NCBI GenBank assembly: GCA_015478725.1
Contig: JADMIG010000022.1
Coordinates: forward strand, 1 to 43,112
Length of the DNA: 43,112 nt
Origin: Chloroflexota bacterium
GTDB lineage: Bacteria; Chloroflexota; Limnocylindria; Limnocylindrales; CSP1-4
Direction: 5' to 3'
Shown: positions 8,275-15,601 of the stretch, one piece after another
Position numbering within the stretch: the first letter of the stretch is position 1
How the letters are laid out: each line of letters opens with the position of its first letter
Position numbers and translations under genes: made by a program
Notes under the pieces: model-generated
Told to the model about the DNA's origin: nothing
Seen by the model: only the letters and a program-made list of their open reading frames with translations
Databases searched by the model: none

Positions 8275-9195
8275 CTACCGCGGGAGGATCTGGCGGAGCG
8301 CGAAGAGGACGTTCGCCGGACGCTCCGCGAGGCGGCGCATGTACCACGGGTACCAGTGCTCGCCGTAGGCGATGAGGCAGCGGACGTCGAAGCCGCGCCC
8401 GGCGAGCTGACGCTGGCGGTCTGCCCGGATCCCGTAGAGCATCTGGACCTCGATCCGCGCCGGCGCGAGACCGATCGCCGCCGCGAAGCGGGCGAACTGC
8501 TCGATGAGGTCCACGTCGTGGGTCGCCGCGATGAACCGGGCGCGGCCGTCGCGGACCGCCGGGGCGAGGGTCGCCGCGATCGCGAGGTAGGCCGCGTCGA
8601 CTTCGCCCCGGGTCCGGTAGGCGATCGAGGCCGGCTCGTCGTAGGCCCCCTTGACGAGCCGGATCGCCGGCCGCAGGGGGAGCAGCCGCTGGACGTCGGC
8701 CGGGGTCCGGTGGAGGTAGGCCTGGAGGCACAGGCCGACGTTCTCGTGGGCGGCGCGCACGCGTTCGTAGAAGGCGATCGTGCCCTCGACGTACGGGCTG
8801 CCCTCCATGTCGATCCATGCCCAGGTGCCCAGCTCCGCGGCGTGTCGGGCCAGGCCGTCGACGTGGGCCTGGGCCGCCTCGACGTCGAGGTCGTAGCCGA
8901 GCTGGGTGAGCTTGACCGAGATCTCGGCGTTCAGCTTCTGTGACGCGATCTCGTCCAGGACGGCGTGGTAGTGGTCGGCGACGGCCTGTGCCTCGGAGAG
9001 GTCCGTGACATTCTCGCCGAGCCTCGTGAAGACGGCGTGTACGCCGTCCGCGGCGTCCGCCTCCGCGGCCGCCATCGCGGCCGCGAGGTCCTCGCCCGGC
9101 ATGAAGCTGCGGACGGCCCGCCGAACGAACGCGAGTCGGGGCAGTCGCTCCCGGAGCCACGGGTTGCGTGCCATCCAGAGCAGGATCGTCCGCAC
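8275..9195 (-). CDS. putB: Proline dehydrogenase (monofunctional)
   Basis: 306 residues, the normal size of a stand-alone FAD-dependent proline dehydrogenase. The barrel motifs are recognisable: AEISVKLTQLGYDLD, WIDMEGSPYVE, RLVKGAYDEP, FIAATHDVDLI, EVQMLYGIR and the terminal YGEHWYPWYMRRLAERPAN containing the paired arginines that bind the proline carboxylate. It oxidises proline to pyrroline-5-carboxylate and delivers electrons to quinone at the membrane. No P5C dehydrogenase gene lies next to it. It converges with the ligase gene across a 79-bp gap in which I see no convincing terminator. Confidence 0.93.
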   Translation of the reverse strand: MRTILLWMARNPWLRERLPRLAFVRRAVRSFMPGEDLAAAMAAAEADAADGVHAVFTRLGENVTDLSEAQAVADHYHAVLDEIASQKLNAEISVKLTQLGYDLDVEAAQAHVDGLARHAAELGTWAWIDMEGSPYVEGTIAFYERVRAAHENVGLCLQAYLHRTPADVQRLLPLRPAIRLVKGAYDEPASIAYRTRGEVDAAYLAIAATLAPAVRDGRARFIAATHDVDLIEQFARFAAAIGLAPARIEVQMLYGIRADRQRQLAGRGFDVRCLIAYGEHWYPWYMRRLAERPANVLFALRQILPR

Positions 9196-9319
9196 CGCTG
9201 GTGAACCTCCGCTTTGCCTGTCCTCGACCGATGAGCGAAGGGTAGTCCCGGGCGGGCGACCCGTGCGGCCGGCTCATTGGCTCGTTGGCGTCACCCGGCT
9301 CGGTCCGCGTTCCCGGCGG

Positions 9320-9547
9320 TCAGTCGCAGCGCCACTCGCTCGCCGGCGAGCCGTCATGCGGCGGGCAGCGATCGGGATCGGCCTCGAACCGTGCAGCGCA
9401 ACCCGGGCACTTGAAGCGGAGGGTGCGGTCCTGGTATCTGGCCGTGACGCCCTCACCTGCCGCGATGTCGTTGCCGCACACGACGCACTGCGCGGCGGCC
9501 TCGTGGCGCGAGTCGAGGACGATGAGCTCTTGAAGAACAGCCATCAT
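9320..9547 (-). CDS. Small zinc-ribbon / YHS-like protein
   Basis: 75 residues with a CVVCGND knuckle followed by FKCPGCAARFEADPDRC, which recalls YHS/TRASH metal-binding domains where FCS.GC..RFEADP is typical. Extra cysteines lie near the C terminus. It is probably a cytoplasmic metal- or zinc-binding protein. Two adjacent ATGs exist; the first (9547) forms an ATGA overlap with the truncated cupredoxin upstream and is preferred. It is the last cistron of a run reaching back to 11465. The true substrate is unknown. Confidence 0.65.
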   Translation of the reverse strand: MMAVLQELIVLDSRHEAAAQCVVCGNDIAAGEGVTARYQDRTLRFKCPGCAARFEADPDRCPPHDGSPASEWRCD

Positions 9548-9687
9548 GCAGCCTCCACGACGATCCGACCCCGGAGCATTCCCATCTGGCAGGTGAACGC
9601 GTGCTCGGAGCAGGCGGCCGTCTCCTCGCGACGGAAGAGGAGCCGGACCGGCCGGTCAGTGGCACCCGTGCGAGCGGTGCTCGTCAT
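9544..9687 (-). pseudogene. Cupredoxin with internal deletion
   Basis: A 47-codon frame that aligns with both ends of the 128-residue cupredoxin at 10888-11274 but lacks its middle. RREETAACSEH matches RREDDDACSER, and AFTCQMGMLRGRI matches RFTCGMGRYRGRI; about 31 residues between them are missing and the join is in frame. The core beta strands are lost, so a folded cupredoxin is unlikely, although Cys and Met ligands remain. It overlaps the end of the upstream His-rich gene and the start of the zinc-ribbon gene. It is either a decayed duplicate or a retained short metal-binding peptide that keeps translational coupling. Confidence 0.7.
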
Positions 9688-10060
9688 GATCCTGTGTCTC
9701 GCTGGCCTTCGGGTCGTTCGTGGCTCGATCATCGAGCCCCGCGGTGGAGCCTGATCGCTCCGGCTGAGCGCCATGTGAGCGGTGGCTGAGATCCTCCGAG
9801 TCCGGCGGCATGTCGTCCTCGCGATCTCGCGCCGACCCACCGCCGCCATGACCGCCATGACCACCTGCGTGCATGAGGAGCATGCCGCCGAAGAGGCCGA
9901 TGTAGAGCACCGCCGAAAGCGGGACGACGCCAGCGAGGACAAGCCCCGCGACAACGACCGCGGCGGTCAGTCCGGGGAGCAGCCACCGAGGAGCGGTGGC
10001 CCGCGGCGCGGCACGCTGGTCGACGGTGTGCCTCGAATGGTCCTGAGCCTGTGGTGTCAT
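9656..10060 (-). CDS. Small membrane protein with His/Gly-rich tail
   Basis: 134 residues. Two hydrophobic stretches (about residues 26-45 and 46-62: LLPGLTAAVVVAGLVLAGVV, then LSAVLYIGLFGGMLLM) are followed by HAGGHGGHGGGG and a polar C terminus ending in HDEHRSHGCH. The layout recalls small DUF2933-like proteins found with copper genes. The start codon lies in an ATGA overlap with the Lgt-like gene, so it is translated from the same message. Metal binding by the His-rich parts is plausible but unproven. The C-terminal 30 codons overlap the truncated cupredoxin in another frame. Confidence 0.7.
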   Translation of the reverse strand: MTPQAQDHSRHTVDQRAAPRATAPRWLLPGLTAAVVVAGLVLAGVVPLSAVLYIGLFGGMLLMHAGGHGGHGGGGSARDREDDMPPDSEDLSHRSHGAQPERSGSTAGLDDRATNDPKASETQDHDEHRSHGCH

Positions 10061-10878
10061 GGTCGGCTGACCTCCAGCTGGATCGAACGTGGCTGGACCG
10101 GACGCGCCTGACGGCGCGCGACGATGAACAGGGCGACCGCGAAGGCCGCGATCCCGAGACCGAACCACTGCGCGGTCTTGAGCCCGAGGAAGACGGCCGG
10201 CTCGTCGCGAAGGAAGAAGAGCCCGAACCGGATGACGGCGAGCCCGAGGAGGTAGCCGCTCGCGAGGACCCCATCGCCGATCCCGGCCAGGCGCCGTCGC
10301 CCGAACCAGAGGCCGACGAAGAGCGCCGCCAGGAGGATCGCCTCATAGGCCTGGGTCGGATGCAGCGGGAGGTTCAGCGGCGCCATCGCGCCAGGGTTCC
10401 GGTAGATCACCGCCCACGGCAGATCGGTCGGGATCCCGGACGAATCGCCGCCGATCAGGCAGCCGAGGTGCCCGATCGCCTGGCCGATCGCCGCCGCCGG
10501 CGCGACGATGTCGAGCGCGGGCAGCAGCGAGATCCGCCGCCGCCGCGCGAAGACGACCAGCGCGACGACGGCCCCGATCAGGCCACCGTAGAAGGAGAGG
10601 CCGCCGGTCCAGGCCATGAACACATGGGCCGGGTGGTCGGCGAGCGTCGCCAGCTCGTTTTGAACCACATAGAGGGCCCGGCCACCGATGAGCGCAGCGA
10701 CGCCCACCCAGACGGCTCCGTCTCCGATGAGATCAGGCGCGATCCCGTGCCGCCGTCCCTCGCGTTGGGCGAGCCAGAACGCCACCGCGACCGCGACGGC
10801 CAGGGTGAGTCCGTACCAGCGGATCGGGATCCCGAGGAGGGAGAACGCGACGGGGTCGATGTCAATGACGAAGGGCAT
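10057..10878 (-). CDS. lgt: Prolipoprotein diacylglyceryl transferase family protein (divergent)
   Basis: 273 residues with seven predicted membrane helices and the Lgt hallmarks PIRWYGL near residue 18, GGLSFYGGLIGA near 91, TDLPWAV and HPTQAYE. Canonical Lgt transfers diacylglyceryl from phosphatidylglycerol to the lipobox cysteine of prelipoproteins. Several family residues differ here: the His of the HGG motif is Tyr, and the GRxGNFxNGE signature reads GHLGCLIGGD, so the arginine and asparagine are replaced. This may be a divergent subfamily with altered activity. It sits between a cupredoxin gene (9 bp upstream) and a His-rich membrane protein (ATGA overlap), an unusual place for a housekeeping gene. 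AGGAG precedes the ATG. Confidence 0.82.
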   Translation of the reverse strand: MPFVIDIDPVAFSLLGIPIRWYGLTLAVAVAVAFWLAQREGRRHGIAPDLIGDGAVWVGVAALIGGRALYVVQNELATLADHPAHVFMAWTGGLSFYGGLIGAVVALVVFARRRRISLLPALDIVAPAAAIGQAIGHLGCLIGGDSSGIPTDLPWAVIYRNPGAMAPLNLPLHPTQAYEAILLAALFVGLWFGRRRLAGIGDGVLASGYLLGLAVIRFGLFFLRDEPAVFLGLKTAQWFGLGIAAFAVALFIVARRQARPVQPRSIQLEVSRP

Positions 10879-10887
10879 CCGGGACTC

Positions 10888-11274
10888 CTACCTGGATCGA
10901 TGAGAGCCGCGGGAGGCCCACCGGCGGCTGGCCGCGGCGCGGATCCGCGTGACGAGCGACGCTGTGCGGTCGTCGACGAACTCGATCCGGCCGCGGTAGC
11001 GGCCCATGCCGCACGTGAAGCGGATCTCGCCCGCCGGCTGTCCGGGCAGATCGATCGTGGTCATGCCGGTGGGCGTGAGTCGGCGATCCAGCCTTGGGGC
11101 GGAGAAGACGACCCGCTCGGAGCAGGCGTCATCGTCCTCGCGCCGGAAGACGATCCGCAGCGGCACGCCCGCCTGCGCACGGATCGAGGCCGGCTGATAG
11201 CCGCGATGGACGGTGACGTCAACGATCTGGTGGCCGCTCGGATCGAATCGCGCCTGGACTCGCTGCTCCAGCAT
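10888..11274 (-). CDS. Cupredoxin-like protein
   Basis: 128 residues, without a clear signal peptide. The fold is recognisable by VTVHRGYQPASIRAQAGVPLR, the FRREDDDACSE segment (Cys51) and the FTCGMGRYRGRI end (Cys88, Met90). This is the cupredoxin subtype often fused to metal-transporting ATPases or found beside them, in which two Cys and a Met are likely copper ligands. A basic tail follows. The gene begins 2 bp after the small membrane protein stop and is followed after 9 bp by the Lgt-like gene, so it is part of the operon controlled from 11489-11526. Confidence 0.8.
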   Translation of the reverse strand: MLEQRVQARFDPSGHQIVDVTVHRGYQPASIRAQAGVPLRIVFRREDDDACSERVVFSAPRLDRRLTPTGMTTIDLPGQPAGEIRFTCGMGRYRGRIEFVDDRTASLVTRIRAAASRRWASRGSHRSR

Positions 11275-11276
11275 GG

Positions 11277-11465
11277 CTACCTCGCACCCCCGGCGAGGAG
11301 CACGAGAACGGCGAGGAGGACGACGAGCGCGCCCGCAGCGAGCGGATGGGCGACCGCGCCTCCCATCGCAGACATCCCCGTCATCGTCATCGCGCCGCCC
11401 GCGAGGAGCAGGTCGGCGACGACGAGGATGGCGGCGACCACGAGGAGCGCGACGAGCAGATCCAT
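11277..11465 (-). CDS. Small hydrophobic membrane protein
   Basis: 62 residues made almost entirely of two hydrophobic helices (about 2-23 and 38-60) joined by a Met-rich turn (GGAMTMTGMSAMGG). It is the first cistron of the cupredoxin/Lgt-like operon. The ATG lies only 23 bp from the nearest repeat of the operator array and lacks a good ribosome-binding site, so the message may be leaderless. The Met-rich loop would face one side of the membrane and could bind Cu(I); this is inferred from composition. No family was recognised. Confidence 0.6.
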   Translation of the reverse strand: MDLLVALLVVAAILVVADLLLAGGAMTMTGMSAMGGAVAHPLAAGALVVLLAVLVLLAGGAR

Positions 11466-11488
11466 GACGTCCAGTTCAGCGCGCCGAC

Positions 11489-11526
11489 CTGAGCGTCCCC
11501 TGAGCGGCTCCTAACGCCGTGCTGAG
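11489..11526 (-). promoter_or_regulatory. 11-bp-period CTCAG operator array A (4 copies)
   Basis: In gene orientation the pentamers are CTCAG, GTTAG, CTCAG, CTCAG, starting on the plus strand at 11522, 11511, 11500 and 11489, each exactly 11 bp apart. The most upstream copy reads TTCTCAG. The array fills the gap between the CcdA-like stop and the small membrane protein start. This is the pattern bound by OmpR/PhoB-type regulators. Confidence 0.75.
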
Positions 11527-11530
11527 AACT

Positions 11531-12394
11531 TCAGACGGTCAGGAGGATGGCGAAGCCGAGGGCGAGCACGACCACCGCGAGGACGAGCTTCGTCCCGCCC
11601 GCGTGCTCGAGGTGCCAGCGGTTGACGACCCGGATGAGCCCCGGCCGGCTGGCGAGGACGAGGAGCGCGACGAGCGGCGTGATGTAGGCGAGGTTGTAGA
11701 GCGCGAGCCCGCCGAGACCGGCGGCGACCGTCCCGCCCGAGCCGAGGAGGGCAACGACGCCGAGATAGACCGCGCCGCTGCAGGGGACCGTGCACAGCCC
11801 GATGAGGATCCCGCCGCCGAACAACGCGACCGGCGAGCTCGAACGTGCCCAGTCGCGCATCCGCCCATGAAGGGCGTGTGGCGCCTCGAGCCTCCAGCTG
11901 GCGTCGGGCAGGAGGACGTCGCGCACCATCCAGAGCCCCATGCCGATCGCGATCAGGGCCGCGACCCGGCTCGGGAGGTGGTTTCCACCGAAGTTCGTCA
12001 GCGAGGCGACCGCGGTGAGGAGCCCGAGCCCGAGCAGGAAGTAGGTGACGAGCACGCCGACGACGAAGAAGGCGCCGAGGCCGAGGACGGTTCGGCTCGC
12101 CGAGCGCGCATCGGGCGCGCCGCTCGCCCCCTCGGTCGCGAGCGACTGTCGTGTCGCCAGCCCGAGAGCGAACGTCGCGAACAGGATGAGGACGCCGAAG
12201 GCGCACGGATTGAAGCCGTCGAGAACGCCGGCGGCCACGATCGCGGGCACGCTGAGCTCGGAGATCGCCTGGTGGTCCGCCATCCGGGGAGAGGCGACGA
12301 GGATCGCTGCCGCGGATGCCGCGATGACCGTGCCGCCGATGAGCGCGAGGAGCAGCCGGGGGCGGGCGACGACGGTGCCGACTGACGCCCGCAT
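11531..12394 (-). CDS. CcdA/DsbD-like cytochrome c biogenesis membrane protein
   Basis: 287 residues with about seven membrane helices. The paired cysteine motifs of thiol-shuttling CcdA/DsbD proteins are present: GFNPCAFGVLILF near residue 58 and GLCTVPCSGAVYLG near 195. Such proteins move reducing equivalents from cytoplasmic thioredoxin to exported cysteine proteins and heme or copper chaperones. The start codon overlaps the stop of the CuA-like cupredoxin gene (TGATG), which supports a role in keeping that protein's cysteines reduced for copper loading. The frame is open further upstream, but this ATG is favoured by the overlap. Confidence 0.85.
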   Translation of the reverse strand: MRASVGTVVARPRLLLALIGGTVIAASAAAILVASPRMADHQAISELSVPAIVAAGVLDGFNPCAFGVLILFATFALGLATRQSLATEGASGAPDARSASRTVLGLGAFFVVGVLVTYFLLGLGLLTAVASLTNFGGNHLPSRVAALIAIGMGLWMVRDVLLPDASWRLEAPHALHGRMRDWARSSSPVALFGGGILIGLCTVPCSGAVYLGVVALLGSGGTVAAGLGGLALYNLAYITPLVALLVLASRPGLIRVVNRWHLEHAGGTKLVLAVVVLALGFAILLTV

Positions 12395-12903
12395 CAGGCG
12401 GTCACCGTGAGCTTGCCGACCATCGAGGGGTTCTCCTTGCCGCCGCAGCAGATGTTGCAGTAGAACGTGTAGGTGCCGGCCGTCGCGGGTGCCGTGAACC
12501 CGAAGACCTTGCTGCTCTGGGGGCCGACCTTCCAGTCGATGCCGAGGGCATCGATCGCGAGCTCGTGCCAGCCGCCTCCGTCGCTGTGGAATGAGGAGTC
12601 CATGCTGCTGAGCTCGATCTGGACTGCCTGCCCCGCCTTGACGGTCAGGCCGGGCGGATCGAAGCCGCCCATGCTCGCGTGGACCTGGATCGCCGCCACG
12701 TCGCTCCCGCCGGGGCCCTGCAACCGGCTCACGACCAGGCCGATCGCCAACCCGCCGACGACGAGCGCGATCGTCGCAAACGCGGCGAGTCGGAGGGGCC
12801 GCGACTGAAGTCCGCCCGGCCGCGACTCGGGAGGCGTGGCCGCGCGGTGGCCGGCTGCAGGTGGCTGGCCCGCGAGGCGGGTGGCCCTGGATCGACGAGT
12901 CAT
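12394..12903 (-). CDS. Membrane-anchored CuA-like cupredoxin (COX2-like)
   Basis: 169 residues: a polar N terminus, one membrane helix at about 38-58, then a cupredoxin domain. The metal loop is FYCNICCGGKENPSM (Cys149, Cys152, Cys153, Met161), reminiscent of the CuA loop C-x3-C-x3-H-x2-M of cytochrome oxidase subunit II and nitrous oxide reductase, but the loop His is absent and three cysteines are present. His106 and His113 lie in the upstream strand region. The ATG at 12903 has GAAGGGA at a good distance; the frame extends to 13011 without support. It is coupled to the CcdA-like gene. The protein may carry electrons or deliver copper. Confidence 0.82.
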   Translation of the reverse strand: MTRRSRATRLAGQPPAAGHRAATPPESRPGGLQSRPLRLAAFATIALVVGGLAIGLVVSRLQGPGGSDVAAIQVHASMGGFDPPGLTVKAGQAVQIELSSMDSSFHSDGGGWHELAIDALGIDWKVGPQSSKVFGFTAPATAGTYTFYCNICCGGKENPSMVGKLTVTA

Positions 12904-13024
12904 GGCGTGGTCCCTTCTGTGAACTGAGGATGGGATGGAGCACCTACCCGTGCCCGACGAACGCGGATGCCGCTCCGCGCGGGCGCGCTCCCGACGGCGC
13001 CTCGCTCGCAAGATGCCGGGACGG

Positions 13025-13417
13025 TCATCGCGTCACATAGGCCGCGCCGGTCATGCCGGCGGCCGCGTGTCCGGCCAGCGTGCAGATGAAGACGTGCGCC
13101 CCGGGCTGGTCGAAGGTGAGCGTGATCGAGCGGGTCTCGCCCGGGTTCAGGATCGACTCGACGCCGCCGAGACCCGGCATGTGGATGGACTGGAAGTTCA
13201 GGTCGTGGCGTTCGGTGCCCCGGTTCGTGAGCCACACCGTGAGCGGCACGCCGACCTTCGCGTCGATCCGGTTGGGCGTGAACCGGAAGTCCTCGAGGAC
13301 GACCGTCGCCGACCGGTTGACCGCGACCGGGCCGCTGAACCGCGCCCCGGTCGCGACCACCGCAACGAGGACGACCGCGACGAGTCCCACTCCGAGCAGA
13401 CAGCCAATGGCCTTCAC
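13025..13417 (-). CDS. Plastocyanin-like cupredoxin
   Basis: 130 residues: an N-terminal hydrophobic signal or anchor (residues 4-24) and a type 1 copper domain with His71 (ERHDL), Cys112 and His117 (ICTLAGH) and Met122 (AAAGM). It is probably exported and serves as an electron carrier or copper-binding protein. It is a paralog of the protein cut by the left edge of the window. The array at 13463-13500 lies 45 bp upstream. The CuA-like cupredoxin gene follows after 121 bp on the same strand and may be co-transcribed, since I see no separate array in that gap. Confidence 0.88.
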   Translation of the reverse strand: MKAIGCLLGVGLVAVVLVAVVATGARFSGPVAVNRSATVVLEDFRFTPNRIDAKVGVPLTVWLTNRGTERHDLNFQSIHMPGLGGVESILNPGETRSITLTFDQPGAHVFICTLAGHAAAGMTGAAYVTR

Positions 13418-13462
13418 GTCAAACGATCTCCCTGCGCCTGCCGGCGAGCCTGGCCGTGCGCG

Positions 13463-13500
13463 GTGAGCCGGTCGTGAGCCGGGGCTGAGTGCCGGCTGAG
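13463..13500 (-). promoter_or_regulatory. 11-bp-period CTCAG operator array B (4 copies)
   Basis: In gene orientation the copies read CTCAG, CTCAG, CTCAC, CTCAC with plus-strand starts 13496, 13485, 13474 and 13463, each 11 bp apart. The most upstream copy is TTCTCAG. It ends 45 bp before the cupredoxin ATG. Confidence 0.78.
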
Positions 13501-13511
13501 AATCAGCCGGC
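13491..13511. other. 9-bp inverted repeat overlapping array B
   Basis: GCCGGCTGA and TCAGCCGGC pair perfectly around a 3-base loop. It overlaps the upstream repeat of array B and lies 45 bp beyond the stop of the gene ending at 13556, so it could be a terminator stem for that gene or a second operator. No T tract follows. Confidence 0.5.
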
Positions 13512-13555
13512 GCGGCACCTGAGAGATCGCGGAGCCATGGGTGAGAGCTCGACGA

Positions 13556-14083
13556 TCAGCCCTGGGCTGGACCCCGGAAGCGCTCGGCGCGCCAGATGAG
13601 GAGGACGCCGGCGATGGCCGCGAGAGCGGCGAACGCGAGGATCAACGAAAGGTCGATCGGCGAGCGGTCGCGAGCGACCACCATCTCGGTCGCCGGGTTC
13701 GACGGCGACGACCCTTGCGCGGCGCCCGCGGCCGCTGTGACGGCCAGCGGCGTCGTCAGCGTCTCGTCGCCGATGGCGCGCAGCTCGTAGGCGCCGGTCG
13801 GCAGGTGACTCGGGATCGTGAGCGTCCTGGAGAACATCCCCTCGGCGTCGGTCCTGACCGTGCCGAACTCGACGGTCAGGCCTTCGCCGGCCAGGACCAG
13901 GACGCGGTCGGCGTCGGGCTCGAGTCCGCTCCCGGCGAGGATGACCGTGCCGCCAGCGGTGACACTGGCCGGCTCGACGCCGATCGTCGGGGTCCCGCTG
14001 CCTGAGTGAGCCATCCCGGACGTGGCGGTCACGAATGAAAGTCCGAGACCGAGAACCATGGCGAACGGTACAGACTTACGCAT
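13556..14083 (-). CDS. Exported IPT/TIG-like domain protein with C-terminal anchor
   Basis: 175 residues. A signal peptide (1-25, MRKSVPFAMVLGLGLSFVTA) is followed by an Ig-like beta domain (PTIGVEPASVTAGGTVILAG and on), a Ser/Pro linker and a single C-terminal membrane helix at about 145-165 with a basic end. This topology places the beta domain outside the cell, tethered to the membrane. The start overlaps the end of the 68-residue membrane protein gene by 8 bp, so it belongs to the cytochrome b unit. The biochemical role is unknown; a structural or protein-interaction role is likely. Confidence 0.75.
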   Translation of the reverse strand: MRKSVPFAMVLGLGLSFVTATSGMAHSGSGTPTIGVEPASVTAGGTVILAGSGLEPDADRVLVLAGEGLTVEFGTVRTDAEGMFSRTLTIPSHLPTGAYELRAIGDETLTTPLAVTAAAGAAQGSSPSNPATEMVVARDRSPIDLSLILAFAALAAIAGVLLIWRAERFRGPAQG

Positions 14084-14282
14084 CGGTGGAGCCTTTCTGT
14101 CGCCCTCTGCCGAGCAGAGGGCCGATGAAGCCGGCCGAGCCGGCGACGATCGCTGGAAGCCCGATGAGGAGCACGAGCGCCCATCCGGTGAGGGAGTGCT
14201 CGACGAGGGCGCTCCCGAGGCCGATCTCGACGGCGCCCATGCCGATCGTCAGCAGCGCCAGTCGGAAGACGACCGCGGCCAT
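14076..14282 (-). CDS. Small two-helix membrane protein in the cytochrome b operon
   Basis: 68 residues with two hydrophobic helices (about 4-22 and 32-57), ending in a basic tail. The start codon overlaps the cytochrome b stop (TGATG) and the 3' end overlaps the next gene, so it is firmly embedded in the operon. It could be an accessory subunit of the cytochrome b complex. No family was recognised. Confidence 0.65.
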   Translation of the reverse strand: MAAVVFRLALLTIGMGAVEIGLGSALVEHSLTGWALVLLIGLPAIVAGSAGFIGPLLGRGRQKGSTDA

Positions 14283-15370
14283 CACATCGCCCCCTGGATG
14301 TGCGCCTGCGGAACCGTGACGAGCGCGTAGATCACGAGGGCGACCGCGGCGACCGCGACGACGACGCCGATCCCGACGACGACCCGACGGCGGGCCGGCG
14401 AGCGGTACGGGCTTCGGTCGATGAAGGGTACGAGTGCGAGAGCCCCGAAGAGGATCGCCGGCGCCCAGAGCAGGGCGGGCAGGCCGAACCAGTCCTCGAA
14501 TGGATAGAACACGAGGAACATCCACGGTGGCTTCGTGGTCTCCGTCCCGGGGATCGGTCGTGGGCCGATTCCGGCCGGCACCACCAGCGCGAGCACCGTC
14601 GCGAGGGCCAGCATGACGAGCCCGAACCCCGCCATCCGGACGAGATGCGCCGTGAACGTCGAGCCGCCCTTCGCGGGGAGCGGCCCGCCGCCGACCGCAG
14701 CGTCGGCCTGTGCCGGCAGGGCGGAGATCCCGTGCCGCTTGACGAGCAGGAAGTGGGCGACGAGCAGCAGGGTCCCAAGGGCCGGCAGGATGACGATGTG
14801 GGCCATGTACAGGCGGCCGAGGATCGGCAGGCTCGCCGCGAAATCCGCCGAGAACCAGAATCCGAAGGCGCCGAGGAGATTGCCGATCTCGACGTTGTGC
14901 CCGAGGGCCTCGTAGCCCTCCTGGTCCCACTTGAGGACGGTGCCGGTGAAGATCAAGCCGAGGGTGACCGCGAGGAGCCCGAGTCCGATGAGCCAGTTCG
15001 CCTCCCGCGGACGCTTGTAGGAGCCCGTCACGAATATCCGGCCCATGTGGAGGAGCACCGTCGCCATGACCACGTTCGCCACCCAGAAGTGGATCCCGCG
15101 GACGACGTCTCCGAGCGGCGCCACGTTCATGATGTAGACGACACTCTCGCGGGCCGTCGAGGGCGTGGGGTGGTAGAACTGGGCGAGCCAGACGCCGGTC
15201 GCGGCCAGGATGAGGAATCCGAAGAACGTGATCCCGCCCAGGATGTAAGCGAGGCCGTTGGCGTGGGCCGGCACCGGGTACGCGAGCCCGCTCAGGCCGA
15301 GGCGCTCGTCGACCGCCTCCCACATCCTGCGCCAGCGCCCTCCCCGGGTCGCGGTCGCGCCGGCTGCCAT
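14282..15370 (-). CDS. Cytochrome b (bc-type, fused N- and C-terminal domains)
   Basis: 362 residues with about eight helices. Helix B carries GIHFWVANVVMATVLLHMGR and helix D carries MAHIVILPALGTLLLVAHFL, giving the two His pairs for b-type hemes. The Qo-site motif reads PPWMF instead of PEWY. The protein would oxidise quinol and pass electrons to a cupredoxin or cytochrome. No Rieske iron-sulfur protein is encoded nearby, so the complex must use a distant partner or a different acceptor. The ATG at 15370 matches the start of the family's amphipathic helix; the frame is open to 15526. Two small genes follow with overlaps. Confidence 0.88.
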   Translation of the reverse strand: MAAGATATRGGRWRRMWEAVDERLGLSGLAYPVPAHANGLAYILGGITFFGFLILAATGVWLAQFYHPTPSTARESVVYIMNVAPLGDVVRGIHFWVANVVMATVLLHMGRIFVTGSYKRPREANWLIGLGLLAVTLGLIFTGTVLKWDQEGYEALGHNVEIGNLLGAFGFWFSADFAASLPILGRLYMAHIVILPALGTLLLVAHFLLVKRHGISALPAQADAAVGGGPLPAKGGSTFTAHLVRMAGFGLVMLALATVLALVVPAGIGPRPIPGTETTKPPWMFLVFYPFEDWFGLPALLWAPAILFGALALVPFIDRSPYRSPARRRVVVGIGVVVAVAAVALVIYALVTVPQAHIQGAM

Positions 15371-15455
15371 GTCCCACTCCTCGCTGCCTGCGATCGTTCC
15401 GCGTCGGCACCGCGCCGACGGCCGGTCACCTGCATCGGTATTGGACGCCCGACGC

Positions 15456-15493
15456 CTGAGAGCCACATGAGGCCAATCTGGGGACTTCCTGAG
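15456..15493 (-). promoter_or_regulatory. 11-bp-period CTCAG operator array C (4 copies)
   Basis: In gene orientation the copies read CTCAG, CCCAG, CTCAT, CTCAG with plus-strand starts 15489, 15478, 15467 and 15456, all 11 bp apart. The array ends 85 bp before the cytochrome b ATG. Its upstream copy lacks the TT prefix seen elsewhere. Confidence 0.7.
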
Positions 15494-15601
15494 CGGCCTC
15501 GGATCCCTCACCGCACGCCGCTGCATCGCTCCCGGTATCCTGCGGCTCAGGAGCCTGACAACCGAAACTCCCCAACGACACCTGCATGGCGAAGCACCAC
15601 C

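Noticed and set aside
10051-11514. 487-codon plus-strand frame
   Set aside because: It is antisense to the Lgt-like and cupredoxin genes and has no domain.
11489-11526. CTCAG arrays as CRISPR or satellite DNA
   Set aside because: The conserved unit is only 5 bp, copy number is three or four, and the arrays occur only upstream of genes in gene orientation.
14300-15601. Upstream extension of the four-helix membrane protein frame
   Set aside because: This part is antisense to cytochrome b and reads as charged, repetitive sequence; only the last 124 codons look like protein.
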